Below, piece after piece: positions 20,421 through 31,906 of a stretch of 64,000 nt of DNA; positions within the stretch are counted from its first letter, which is position 1; each line of letters begins with the position of its first letter. This DNA comes from Pempheris klunzingeri. Its lineage: Eukaryota; Chordata; Actinopteri; Acropomatiformes; Pempheridae. The notes below the pieces were generated by a model. That model was not told the origin of the DNA, ran no database searches, and worked only from the letters and a program-made list of their open reading frames with translations. The stretch is taken from positions 20,793,742 through 20,857,741 of the forward strand of contig NC_092032.1 of the NCBI RefSeq assembly GCF_042242105.1, written 5' to 3'. The position numbers and the translations under genes were made by a program.

Positions 20421-21176
20421 GCCCCTGGTAGTCCTTCAGACACTACAGGGCCCCCGGTAGTCCTTCAGACACTACAGGGCCCCCGGTAGTCCTTCAGACA
20501 CTACAGGGCCCCCCGGTAGTCCTTCAGACACTACAGGGCCCCCCGGTAGTCCTTCAGACACTACAGGGCCCCCCGGTAGTCCTTCTGACACTACAGGGCC
20601 CCCGGTAGTCCTTCAGACACTACAGGGCCCCCGGTAGTCCTTCAGACACTACAGGGCCCCCCGGTAGTCCTTCTGACACTACAGGGCCCCCGGTAGTCCT
20701 TCAGACACTACAGGGCCCCCCGGTAGTCCTTCTGACACTACAGGGCCCCCGGTAGTCCTTCAGACACTACAGGGCCCCCCGGTAGTCCTTCAGACACTAC
20801 AGGGCCCCCGGTAGTCCTTCAGACACTACAGGGCCCCCCGGTAGTCCTTCTGACACTACAGGGCCCCCGGTAGTCCTTCAGACACTACAGGGCCCCCCGG
20901 TAGTCCTTCTGACACTACAGGGCCCCCCGGTAGTCCTTCAGACACTACGGGCCCCCAGTATTACTTCAGACACTACAGGGCCCCCCGGTAGTCCTTCAGA
21001 CACTACAGGGCCCCCCGGTAGTCCTTCAGACACTACAGGGCCCCCCGGTAGTCCTTCAGACACTACGGGCCCCCGGTATTACTTCAGACACTACAGGGCC
21101 CCCCGGTAGTCCTTCAGACACTACAGGGCCCCCCGGTAGTCCTTCAGACACTACGGGCCCCCGGTATTACTTCAGA
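20421..21176. repeat. 28-29 bp minisatellite (about 26 copies)
   Basis: The unit is close to CCCCCGGTAGTCCTTCAGAC plus ACTACAGGG. Copies vary by one C in the C-run, by CAGACA/CTGACA and by a GTATTACTTC variant near the right end. The direct repeats have no unique spacers, so this is not a CRISPR. Confidence 0.95.
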
Positions 21177-21184
21177 CTTGTGAT

Positions 21185-21530
21185 GGGTTCGGCAACACGC
21201 CGATGCGTCTGCGCATGTGTAGAGCTCATAGAGCGAAACCACATGTCGGTGCGCGTATCGCTTCCAGAAAAAGTCACGTGACCAATACAGATGCTGTTTC
21301 GTCTGTCACTAAGGCGCCAAACTGTGTTTATAAGGAAGCGCATCTGTCAACGGGACGCATCTCTTCCGGCTTCCCTACAGTTTTTATGCACACCAGCTTC
21401 ATCAGTGCCTTGCGAGCCGCTGTTCTCCAAAGCTGGAGAACTTGCCTCCAAGAAACGGAATCGATTGAAAGCCAAGACACTGGAAAAACTGTTTTTTTTA
21501 GAATAAAGATTTGTAAAAAAAAAAAAAAAA
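21185..21530 (+). mobile_element. Retroposed or transposon-derived segment with poly(A) tail
   Basis: AATAAA at 21502-21507 is followed after seven bases by a run of 16 A at 21515-21530, the form of a reverse-transcribed polyadenylated RNA. The segment before it resembles CpG-containing 5' flanks of fish hAT/ZBED-type repeats. No intact protein frame is present. Confidence 0.45.
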
Positions 21531-21839
21531 GAAAAACCCTCCCTGCCTCAAAGACAAGTACATAAGTAACATTACATTCACAACACTTTCACTTTGATTT
21601 TCACCTTATGACACGTTCACATTATTTATTGACTGTACATTTTAAAGATATCAAAGATATTTTACACTTAGATTAAGATATAAAATAATACAATATGTGT
21701 GTATACTAGGTCATTTAATCAGTTTGTCAGTGGAGTCTCTCAACTAGGTTGCCTGCAATAATGTTTACGATCCAGCAGGTGTCCGTATTGAGTAATACAG
21801 TGACACAGTATCAATACAGTTTGGGTGATGAGCCGCAAC

Positions 21840-22250
21840 GCTTCACGAGGCCTCATCTACCATCACTACTGTCCACAAACCAGCTGCAGAGAGCTGCTGT
21901 TCTTCACCTGTGGAGTTGATTAAAACAGCTGCTCCCAATGAATCAGGATCATTAGGATGCTTTAGGACAGCTTGGACTATTTGGATTTTCCCATCGACTG
22001 TGACAGTTTGCAAAGGGTATGAATAACTGTGGACGTGCCACTCTTTGTTCAAATGTAAATAAAAGCTGAGAAATATTTTTCCCCACAATGATCCCTCTTG
22101 TACATCGTCTTATTATCTTCTGGGAGACGCCTGTGTCATTTCCAATCAAGAAAAAAACTTGCTGGTTGAATAAAAGTAACTTCTTTCTTATATAGTTTGA
22201 CAGTTTCACACCAAAAACATCAGTCCTAATATTAAACACTGAGCTAATGG
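21840..22250 (-). other. Two overlapping short open frames, unidentified
   Basis: Minus-strand frames of 95 and 81 residues overlap here. One reads NDTGVSQKII, the other LKHPNDPDSLGAAVLIN. Their composition is more protein-like than that of surrounding DNA, so this may be an old frameshifted coding remnant. No family was recognised. Confidence 0.25.
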
Positions 22251-22404
22251 TTTCATGAAAACCAGTAAAACCTACGTTGCATGTTGGATTCTAGTTTAGT
22301 TAAATAAGTAGCTATGAGAACACTAAATAACTATTAAGTTCACTGATTTTTACATCTACAGTCTACAATGACCAACAGCAGAAGGTTTGTGAAGTGGCAA
22401 TACG

Positions 22405-22410
22405 TTTATT
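22405..22410 (-). terminator. Polyadenylation signal of the Ig-receptor gene
   Basis: AATAAA on the minus strand, 332 bases past the receptor stop codon. Confidence 0.5.
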
Positions 22411-22741
22411 TGTGAATATACATTTTATACAAGGCTAAACCTGCTATACACTTACATGGCACAGTTAATAAAACATACTCTACACACAATACAATAGAAA
22501 AATCATCTTTACCTCTATGTATTATCTATCAGGTCATATCAGAAGTAGAGCCCTCATCAGTCATGAGTTGAGACACGACAAAAATAAACAGATTACCTTC
22601 ATGCTGCTAACGTTAGCTGCCAGGATACTAACTGATGTGAGTATGAGGTTTTGTCTAACTTTCAAACGCTGCAAAGACGTCCACTCGTTTCGTAGAGAGA
22701 CGTCACCGAGTGTACAACAACAACAGTTACAGCCACTGCAG

Positions 22742-23014
22742 CTACTGGCTTCCAACTTTGGGTTTGATGATCACGTGGGTGTAGGTGACCTCATCTTCCT
22801 CGTCGTCCTCCATGTCGTTATCCTGCACCAAGCTACTCCGAGCTCCTCCTCCTGTATTCGTCTCACTCGTGTTTCCCGCCTCATCTTTTCTACTCACGCC
22901 CGACATGTTGATACAATTATCTGCAGCCCAGGCGGCTCCTCCCGGTTTAACCCTGACGTAATCTGTTTTTTCTGGCCCGACAGAGGACTTTGGGCAACCA
23001 GACAGGTCCTCAAA
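22742..23014 (-). CDS. Ig receptor exon 8: signalling tail with ITSM and ITIM
   Basis: A 90-residue terminal exon. TDYVRV (22949-22966) matches the ITSM pattern TxYxx(V/I). VTYTHV (22772-22789) matches ITIM (V/I/L)xYxx(V/L). A run of acidic residues separates them. The stop is TAG. Confidence 0.75.
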   Translation of the reverse strand, partial: FEDLSGCPKSSVGPEKTDYVRVKPGGAAWAADNCINMSGVSRKDEAGNTSETNTGGGARSSLVQDNDMEDDEEDEVTYTHVIIKPKVGSQ

Positions 23015-26000
23015 CTGGGGAGCGAGGTGGAAAGAAGTAAGGACACAGAGTCACTGAGCAGGAATAACAAACAAGTTAATAACAGGACATGTGAATATTG
23101 AAAGGGCTAATCAGAGCACCTGTGGTGAGCTGCTATGAACAGACTATGAACAGTATGTAGTGCAGACATTGGATTTCAACAGATAATTTACTTTTTTTTA
23201 ATGACATTTTGTGAATATTTGTCATACATTCAATTAATATTTTTCTGTTTTATTCTATGAATATTTGATATAAAATTAATGCTTATGTAAATGTTTTGTT
23301 ATTATATATAGTTGTATATACCTTATTATATATTATAGTACTTTCTTGTTGTGTGAGGGAACAAAAGACAAGAATTTCACTGCCCGGTACTTCATGTAAT
23401 GTGACAAACTCTTGATTGATTGATTGATGTTTTTACACATTTTACCAATATATTTCCAACATCCAAACTTTCAGACAATACTCATACTTTTTGGATACTC
23501 ACTTTTTGGATACTTTTTCACACATTAAAAAATATTGTCTGACATTTTACCATCTTTTTCTGTCATTTTACAATTTACTAATATTTCTTAGATATTTTTT
23601 GCACAGTTCCACATTTTATCAGACATCAGATCAGACATTTTCCCTAATATATTTAGGACATTTTATGAATATTTTTCAGCTATTTTGACTCGTGGTTCAA
23701 TTCACTTGCATTTCTTCAAACATTTAAAGAAAAAAAAAAAAAACTGGCATTTTCCACTTACTATTTCTTCTTCTAGCTAATATTTTTATGATTTTATATA
23801 TTACAAATGACTACTTTTTCACATTTTAATAAAAAACTGCAACATTTTGAGGATCACTAAGAGAAAGATTGTGAGTAAATGAAAATAATGCATTCCCTTA
23901 AATGATTTATTTCTTACCTCATCTTCTGAGCTACTTGAGGTCTCCTTGTCATCCCCTATAAACATTGAGAGCAACATTTAACCATCTATGGCTGAGTTCC
24001 TGTCAAACTGTTTTACATCAGTCACACATCAGTGTTTTTACACAGCCTCTTAGAACCAAGGAATTATCAGAGCTGGTGATAATTCTCTGTGGGTTCCCCT
24101 ACAGCTGACTTGTACAGCTTTGATATTTACTCAACCAAAGAAAGTTTGCTACATTGGTAAACAGATAAATCATTCATACCTTCACCTTGTTCACCTGCTG
24201 GGGGCACCTGATGACGGTGATGATGACTGTAATAGTCAGCGACTGAGTTAGCGTACATGTTTGCATGGATGTCAACTTCTGATAGTGGTGTACTCCTTGT
24301 AAACAACCTTTCTCTGACGCTTTGACCTAAGACATAAAATTGTAGTTGCTTCTTATCAAGTTACAGCAAAAATACAAAAAAAAAAAAAACAGCATGCACA
24401 TCTCTACCCATGCACAGTATTATTATGACTCACACTTATGATTCACAGAAACAGCTTCCATGGTACTCTGCGTACATGCTGTCAGTATATGTGGTCATAT
24501 TTCCTATTAAACCCACTGACACAGTGGACAGTCCTGAATAACATGGGCACCGTTTCTGCAAAGTAATGTTGCACTTGTGTTTAAAAGCAACAATTAAAAA
24601 AATATAATTTACCACCACCAATATGGAGGCAGAAATCTCAGAGACACATCTCAAAATCTGGAAATGAATCATTAGAAGTGGCCTATTATTCAAAATGAAT
24701 ACTAGTTTCTATATGTGTGTTGGCTGCTACTTACCCTTGCATCTGACTGTAACAGACAAAATGATGATCAGGACGACTACGCTGACCAGCACTATTATGA
24801 TGCCCACACTGTGTTCTGTGCCACTGTTGGATCTAGAAAACAGGAATATTTACTCACAGGAAGCGTCAAAGTCACACTGACTGCAACACATTTCTGAAAA
24901 CCAAGAAAATGCTACAGATACCAAATTATTAGCTAATAAATAACACAACCTTGGAGGTGAGTGTTGTGGAGGTATGGGCTTCATGGGTCCAGGAGGAGTG
25001 GGGTCTGTAAGATGGAGATAGTAAAATGTTACTATACAAGTGGGTATGTTGCTAACCAGCCAATATTTTGGCATTTTATGTTATATGAAATATAGACGTC
25101 CAATTACAACATTTAGTAGCAGTGCAGGAAGTAGTGTGACTTGTGCACCAAGGGAGGAAGTAAGGAAGTGGCGTGACTCGCACTAACATTTGTCATTTTA
25201 TCAAGTGATACACAGACCTTTGCATAGCCTTAACCATGTTGTAGCTACAATGAATAGATAAAAAGCAAGAATTAAATAAAAAGAGAAAAGCACTAAAAAG
25301 GTAAAACAAAAAAAAGAAAAAAGACTTCGATTTGGGGGTTACACTGAATTGTCCATATTTCAGCCCAGCAAAAACTAGCAGCACATTTAAATCTGTTAAC
25401 CAAACAAGTGATCGGGCTAAAATATACTGCTAGAGTGGTTTTAGGGTTTTTGGTCTTGTCACCGTTTCATCGAGTAAACAAAAGCTCATGCCTAAATATC
25501 AAACAGGGTTTTTGGTGCCTTCCATATGAACAATTCATACCATCCTCATGGTCAAACCAAACACCTCAATATCCCCACAACGCCGTGCTGCTGCCCAACT
25601 GCTCACCACTCCCTCACTATTAGTGACCAACAAAATCCCGACTGTTTGCTGTCTAGGACATGATCTCAGCCCTGATCACCCCGACAGTTAATCAAACATG
25701 GAGTAGGCCAGCCAGAGTTCAATGGCCCAACTTCACATGCAACCGAGAGCGGGCAAAATAGGAGAGGGTTGGCGAAAGGTCTGCAAGAAAGTTGGACTAC
25801 CAGTGAAATTCTGAAAACGTTTCTATGGAGCACGTTAGCACAAGCCCCAGTTCTCCCATCTTCATGTTTACTCGCAGGAGTATCACAAATTAAATGACAT
25901 GGTGATCAAATTTGAGAGAGTTACGCGAGGCAAATATTCACTTCACATTTGGTGGAAACTTAAAATCGTATGGTTATGATTTTGGATAGATGGTTTTTGC

Positions 26001-29000
26001 CAGTTTCAAAGTCAGACTCACTTTTTCCACCATACCCAGACCTCCCCTCCCTCTGAGGTTTGGCAGTGCTACAACAATGTCACACTAGTTCCCCCTTGAT
26101 TCTCCTCGTGGAGTATTCATTCATTCATTCTCCACACAACTGCAAACTGTAAACACAGGTCATTTTACTAGAGAGAATTATGTGTCATCCATCACTGTCT
26201 TTATAGCAGCATCTGTTTTCCATGCATTTTTAAAACAAACAAAATCATATGCACATAAATATCATACATACCGATGACAACGATTTGAACATCTGTGGTC
26301 CTCCAGCTGGACGCGCAGCGATATCTTGCTCCATTATGATCTGGCGTGACACATATTTCTAAAATAACTGAGTTTACATTCTCTTTGACATGCTCTTTCA
26401 AACACTGAGACCGAATCACTCTACACCAATGAGCATAGTCGTAATATAAGTTATCGTTCCTTCCTCCTCGATAACTTGTGGCTGGTTCCCAATCGTACCC
26501 CTCAGATTTATAACAAATGAGATTAAGCATAATGTAAGCCTTAACCTTTACTATCTTGGTCTTTACAAAAGAATGTTCCATAATAGGGTAATTTACAACA
26601 AGATTTTGGTGCAAAGGTTTCCTATAAATGTTGGAATATACAAGGCTCCCTGACTTCTTTGCCACACATTGGAATGTGTCAATATCTGAGCAAGCCACAT
26701 GATCAATAGTCAATAATAGGGCAGACTGGAATCTATCATCTATTCTCCTCACTGTCTCAGGACACTCTGCATAATCGCACAGCCAAGATTTTGGAAATTC
26801 TTGCAAATCCTGAGAATACACACATGTGAGCTCAAACTGCTCGCCTGGCTTTGGGGTGACCTGAACAGGATTGATCTGTAAAAAATCCAGTTTGTCTTTA
26901 ACCTGGAGTTCCACTACATAGCTCTTTGTCATATTTCGAAAACTCAGTGTGCATCTATAGAATCCTGCATCAACGTGCTCTAGTTGATTCTTCTCCAGGG
27001 AGAATGAACCATGACCATCCAGGATCTTAAAATCCCCTCCGGTTTCAATTTCAGGACCCATGGCCGTGTTTGGCTGACAAGAATTTCCATCGGCCAACCG
27101 GCACCAGTGTTTCTCTGAGGCGGCCGTGGTGTCCAGTTCAGTACCACATGACATGACAATGGATTGTCCCACAGTCCCCATCACAACGGTTGGGTCTCGA
27201 TCTGACAAAATCAAGAAAAAGGAAAAATTTTTAGTGGGCTCAGAACACAAAGGAACACTTTTAAAGATGAAAACCTGAAGGATGGGATAAAAAAAAAAGA
27301 TGACAACATTCAATTTACAACTTTTACTTTGGTGTCACCTACTTGAAGAGGTTATAGTGTTTCATATATTAAAATGCAGTATTTTACTAATAATTAACTT
27401 TGCTTATCATTGGCATTGCACATTTGATCAGTACGGTACAGTAAGTAAGGAAAAAGGTGAACTAAGACTGTTGTTTTCACAGTCAAATTTCCAAATAGAA
27501 GATAACAGCGGAAAATAACCGCAGTGAAAAGCCTGAATTTAAAAAAAAAAAAAAAAGATATTTGGATAATAAAATATTTGCATAATTGTGGAGCCAAAAA
27601 ACCCCACAAATGACTGATAAATACAGAAATTTTCAACAACTTCTTTGGCTTTCAGGCTGATAAGAAGTCACTGAATTTAAAACACATCGAGTCAGATAAC
27701 GTTAGTGTGTGAGTAACTAAGTTAGCTAGCAGGCCACATATATTGTTTTAGAGACGAGAGGATGTAGCTCTATTTTGAGGATAATTAAGGCAACTGAAGG
27801 ATTAACTGTTCATGTTAAGAGGTAACTTCTCAAACTAGTCACATGGCTTTAGTCAGGTTCCCCTGCACTAACACAGTGAAGGAGGTGGCCATTTTCTCAC
27901 TGATTAACTTAAAGTGATCCGTCACCATGGCTGCTTGAGACTTGGGGAGGAGTTTCACTCATGTTGCATCTCCCAAAAATGGGGAATAACACACTGCTTG
28001 AGTCAACATTGTGAAAAGCCACAGAGCTGTTATCAGCTCTCAGCGATCAAACAACTTTCAGACAGTTTTGCAAACAAGCCCACTTGCCACAAACATTCAA
28101 GCTAAGAGGATAATAATAGAATCTAACACAATTAAGTAGGACTTACCGTCAAACACATTTATCCTGTACTGTTTTCCAAGTGTTCGGCTGTATGATGTGT
28201 GACACACATACAGTCCTGAGTTATTCTGTTGAAGTCCAAGCATCTTAAAATGTTTCTCTGAATTGCCTCTGTAGATTTCATGAGAACTAGTCAGGCTCAT
28301 GTCTGTACACATGTTGCAGTTTTGAGGGTAAGAAGGGCAGTAACATTTCCCTAAAACCTCATCAATGGAACACACAAGTGTTACACAATCATTCTTCCTC
28401 ACGTTGATGGTTAGCTCTGATCCTTGTTTACCTGAAATGACAAGTTACAGATATTAGTGTACCTCACAACCCCCCCCCCCCAGCTCTCAATCACAGACTC
28501 TGATAACACTTGTGTTATCATGCTCGCTCTTTTCCGTCTGCTGTGAGCACTGACGGTGTGAAGCTGAGCAAGATCGCAGCTGATAAGCAAAACACGATGT
28601 TGCACACGACAGCAGCACTTGAAAGTTTCCAGTGTTTATCAGTTCCATGAAGATGAAAAGATTACTGACTGCGTTTATATGCTGGTGCTAAGAAAGATTA
28701 TGACATCTGTAACATGCGATAGAGGCATATTTAACTTAATGGGAGACAGGAAGCCAGTTGAGAGGTCAGAAGGTTAATAAAGAAATTGTTTAAGAAACAA
28801 ACCTTGATACATTTACTGTGTCAGTACCTGTGCAGTAATTTGATGAAACATTTATTTAGGAATATGTTTCATGTCATTACAGTGTAAGCTATAATAATAA
28901 AATGTCTTTTGTCACAGGACCCCTTTACAAGATGAAGCAACCACATGAGATTAAAGTAACTGCCTTAAAAGATTCTAACCTAATGTGTGAATGGACTGTA

Positions 29001-30729
29001 ACTGAATTTAAAAATTATGCTAGCCCTTCTCCGACCATCTTGGTTGCCTACTACTGCCTTAGAGAAAATCCACTGGATGCAACATGTATATGCGCTGACA
29101 CTAGCTAAGTAAGAGTAGCTTAGAAAAAGAGCTAATGTCAACAAACAAGAGAAAAAAGTTTTATCTAGAGAAGCTGTCTGGCCAAAAGCATCACAGGGCA
29201 TCTGATTCATGGAAGGCCCTTCATCATTTTTGGGGATTAAAACAAAACACAAACTGGTAATGTTAGCTTCACCAGCTAATGTTAGCTGGTGAATCTAACA
29301 TTAGCTGGTAAAGCTAACATTACCAAAGCATGTGAAATGCATTGTGATACTGTGGTTCTAGCTGGCTGATGTTAGCTAGCTAGTGTGGGAAAATACTGTT
29401 GTGAGTGCACGCTAGTGAATTCTGTTGACACTAAGATTAAACATTACAAAACAACCAAAACCAAATTCATGCTGTGTAGCTAAGTTACAGCTAGCCGGCT
29501 AGCTAGATGAATTGTTCTCCAATGTTATCTTTAACAAATAGCTATCTTACTTGGCCAGCTAATGTGATCCATGACTTTATAACTTAAGTATTACTATTAA
29601 ATGATTTTGATTAAAGGCAACAGTAAAATTATGTGATCATAGAGTGATGCAAGGCATGGGCAGCCTAAGTGTAGCCAGCTAGCTTTAACAATTTTCTAAT
29701 TGTATAATCGACCAGTGTTTTCCACCCATAAAGACAAAGATGATTTTCATAAAGAAGTCTAAAAAAAATGCATCTATACATCTATATATCTCATTAAAAT
29801 GTTTTAATGTTGTGCATATTTTATTTACAACTTACAACCCAAACAAAAAACTCAAAGAATCAATTAAAATAAAATCTACATGAAATGTTATCAACTAATA
29901 CAAAAAAAGAACTTTGGGCCTGCTTTTCAGTTTCAAAATGGAGATATATAAATCTATATTAAATGTAAAAAAAATTTTTTTTTCAAATTTTCCTTTTTTC
30001 CAAATGTGGGTTCTTCTCTCTAATACAGGTGATAATTGTTTGGTTGGTCCTTTAGATTTTGTTTATTAACAACGATTTTAACTACAATTGAATTAAGTCA
30101 GATATAAAAACTTTTCTCACATACTAATTTGAACACTGTAAATGTTCCGATTGTTAACTTTATGATAATCAATGATTCATCCCTAATTGATTTATGGTAC
30201 AATTGTTTTGGGAAAGCACATACCCCACCAATCTTCATAAACTTCATTTGCTGAAAAAACTATTTATAGGTTTGGAAAGTCTCTCAAATTTTAACAAGGC
30301 CTCTGTCCCCTGTTCAGCAAACTGAAAATTATTTCAGTTTATGACATAAATATTCATCAGGTATGTTTATTTATACATAAATAAGTTCTTGCCTTTTCAA
30401 CTTTTTCATATTTAATGCCCATATTCAGTCTTATAACAAAACAACCTGATGATCTTCACCTTCCGTTTTATCATTTTATTACTAAACATGGCCAGTACTC
30501 CTTCAGATATTGTGGTGTGCAGATATGGAAGGCCAAAGAATCTTAAATAATAATTATGATTAAATACACAATTTTAATAATTCATGTCTAATTATTTCTT
30601 GATGCATTTATCAATACGTCTACAAACATACATATTTCTTTTGCTTTTCTTGCTTATTTAAATGTAAAAGGAAAATCACTTACCGTGTAATGTGAGGAAG
30701 AGAAATAAGAGTTTCAGCACACAGTTCAT
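22742..30729 (-). CDS. Four-Ig-domain inhibitory membrane receptor, CD300/pIgR-like, whole gene
   Basis: Exons are 30729-30684, 28431-28147, 27201-26272, 25004-24950, 24832-24735, 24326-24180, 23955-23918 and 23014-22742. They total 1,872 nt, coding 623 residues plus stop, with every phase consistent. The layout is signal peptide, Ig1, Ig2-Ig4, Pro-rich stalk, one transmembrane helix and a cytoplasmic tail of about 140 residues. The Ig domains have the core Cys pair plus an extra Cys after the Trp (KHWC, SWLC, AHWC), as in CD300 and polymeric Ig receptor V domains. The tail holds TDYVRV and VTYTHV, which fit ITSM and ITIM patterns that recruit SH2-domain phosphatases. An inhibitory surface receptor on leukocytes is the best inference; the ligand is unknown. 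Other fish Ig receptor families are possible. Confidence 0.75.
23160..23850. repeat. AT-rich degenerate repeat in an Ig-receptor intron
   Basis: Loose repetitions of words like gacattttac and tttttggata, resembling the texture at 730-1010. Confidence 0.4.
23918..23955 (-). CDS. Ig receptor exon 7: small acidic exon
   Basis: A 38-nt exon coding DDKETSSSSEDE, between TTTATAG and GAG/GTAAG. It is supported only by splice sites and phase, but both fit. Confidence 0.6.
24180..24326 (-). CDS. Ig receptor exon 6: cytoplasmic juxtamembrane part
   Basis: It codes QSVRERLFTRSTPLSEVD and then NMYANSVADYY and a His-rich stretch. Acceptor TCTTAG and donor GAAG/GTATG. Tyrosines here do not match ITIM. 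Confidence 0.65.
24735..24832 (-). CDS. Ig receptor exon 5: transmembrane helix
   Basis: Its 32 codons contain VGIIIVLVSVVVLIIIL followed by SVTVRCK, a single hydrophobic helix with a basic stop-transfer end. There is no charged residue in the helix, so pairing with adaptors such as DAP12 is not expected. Confidence 0.75.
24950..25004 (-). CDS. Ig receptor exon 4: Pro-rich stalk
   Basis: It codes PTPPGPMKPIPPQHSPP, an extended membrane-proximal stalk. The donor is AAG/GTTGTG, a weak match, but phases on both sides agree. Confidence 0.6.
26272..27201 (-). CDS. Ig receptor exon 3: three Ig domains in one exon
   Basis: One uninterrupted 930-nt exon holds three successive Ig domains. The second domain of the protein has MSCGTEL, EKHWCRL and DAGFYRC. 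The third has LTCVYSQ, KSWLC and DTFQCVA. The fourth has NLICYKS, YAHWCRV and GARYRCA. Boundaries are TTTGTCAG and ATCG/GTATG. Ig domains normally sit one per phase-1 exon, so two introns appear to have been lost. Confidence 0.8.
28147..28431 (-). CDS. Ig receptor exon 2: first Ig domain
   Basis: This phase 1 to phase 1 exon of 95 codons has core cysteines in TLVCSID and SGLYVCHTS, the latter preceded by QQNNSG in place of the usual DSG. A cluster of extra cysteines (KCYC, NCNMC) in the middle is unusual. It suggests additional disulfides in the ligand-facing loops. Confidence 0.75.
28440..30680 (-). other. First intron of the Ig receptor gene
   Basis: AT-rich intron with GTTAGC-rich patches and a hairpin. 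No exon was recognised inside it. Confidence 0.6.
29255..29325. repeat. 30-bp inverted repeat with one mismatch
   Basis: Arms at 29256-29285 and 29295-29324 are built from GCTAACATTA words and pair with a single mismatch around a 9-base loop. It is a strong potential hairpin within the first intron of the Ig receptor gene. GTTAGC/GCTAAC words are frequent in this region. Confidence 0.8.
30684..30729 (-). CDS. Ig receptor exon 1: signal peptide
   Basis: It codes MNCVLKLLFLFLTLH, a short hydrophobic signal sequence, and ends at CACG/GTAAG in phase 1. The ATG is the only one that opens directly into a hydrophobic leader. Confidence 0.75.
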
Positions 30730-30734
30730 TGTCT

Positions 30735-31900
30735 TGTCCGGTGAGACGTGGGCTCCGTTATGATTAATTTGAGTTCGTTTTGAAGGGAAATACGTCTGAT
30801 TATTGTGCCTCTCCGGTCTGAGTATTTGCTGCAATAACTCAAAAGCTTCGTGCACATATTGAGCAATAAGAGAGCAACAGGAAACCCTGACAACCTTGTT
30901 GCCTGAGTGAAAAGTTGTGGTTCACCACACAGTATATAAAGAGGAAAAGAAAATTAAAACACACATGAAGGGATGCAATTTTATCAGGTGTAAACACGCG
31001 TCATCAGTACAACAAACTGCGACTGATGCAAAAACGACATATGCTTACGTTAAAGGGAGAAAACCCTCATAGAATAATTTCTATGACGATGCTTTTATGT
31101 CAGGAGGAGGTGGTGGTCAGGGTGGATTAACTGGTCGACAAAACACTGAACTTACAGCACAGGAAACCGCTGTTCATTTTCCAGCGACAGCCAACATTAT
31201 TCCAAACCAGGCTGTTTTAGTCTTTGGAATCGGATCAGAAAAGAGTTGTGCATGTCGTAATCGTAGACAGTACGAACCAACTACATACTTGCCTGTTTAG
31301 TTTGGAGCAGTTGTCATTGTAGTGGGTGTCTACATGTGTAGACGGCTTTACAATGCACCGTTTAATTAAATTCAAAGACATTTTTGTAATGAAATAGACA
31401 AATAGATACTACAAATATGCTCTCAGTTCAAAATTATAAGTAAGGCTACATGACAATAATTGGTTCAGTTAAAGTACATTTGCCCAAATACGTTCATCCA
31501 TCTAGCTCCTTTTCATCTGTTATCTATCTATTTCTGTCTTTTTTCCACATGTACAACCAAGTGCAACACCAAGAATGCTTTCAAGGAGAGAGCACAATGT
31601 GTGCTGTTATACCAATATTTACAGTATATCCTGCTGCCCCCTCTCCACAGTTGCCGGCTCTTTACCCCACCCACATGTGTAGCTCTTTAGAGCAACAATA
31701 CACTTTATTTCTTTGAACGCGACCCCTCACACTTCTCCTTTACCTTAAGGAGCTGTCTACAGTTCAGACCATGTGTATGTAAATCTACAAGAGAATTCTT
31801 TTGGCTTAACGTTATTTTCTTTCGACTGACATACGACTATTGACGCATTATTAGTCACGTAACTTCATTACTCTCCGTTACTTTTGGATTATCTCAAAAC
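30735..31900. other. Intergenic DNA upstream of the Ig receptor gene
   Basis: This should include the Ig-receptor promoter, but no convincing TATA or initiator could be assigned. Small open frames at 31097 and 31450 lack domain features. Confidence 0.4.
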
Positions 31901-31906
31901 CAAATG

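Noticed and set aside
20421..21176. Possible CRISPR array
   Set aside because: The 28-29 bp units are contiguous without unique spacers, and the genome is a vertebrate.
22517..23101. 194-residue plus-strand open frame
   Set aside because: It is the antisense shadow of the last exon of the Ig receptor, whose frame is supported by splice phases and by ITSM/ITIM motifs.
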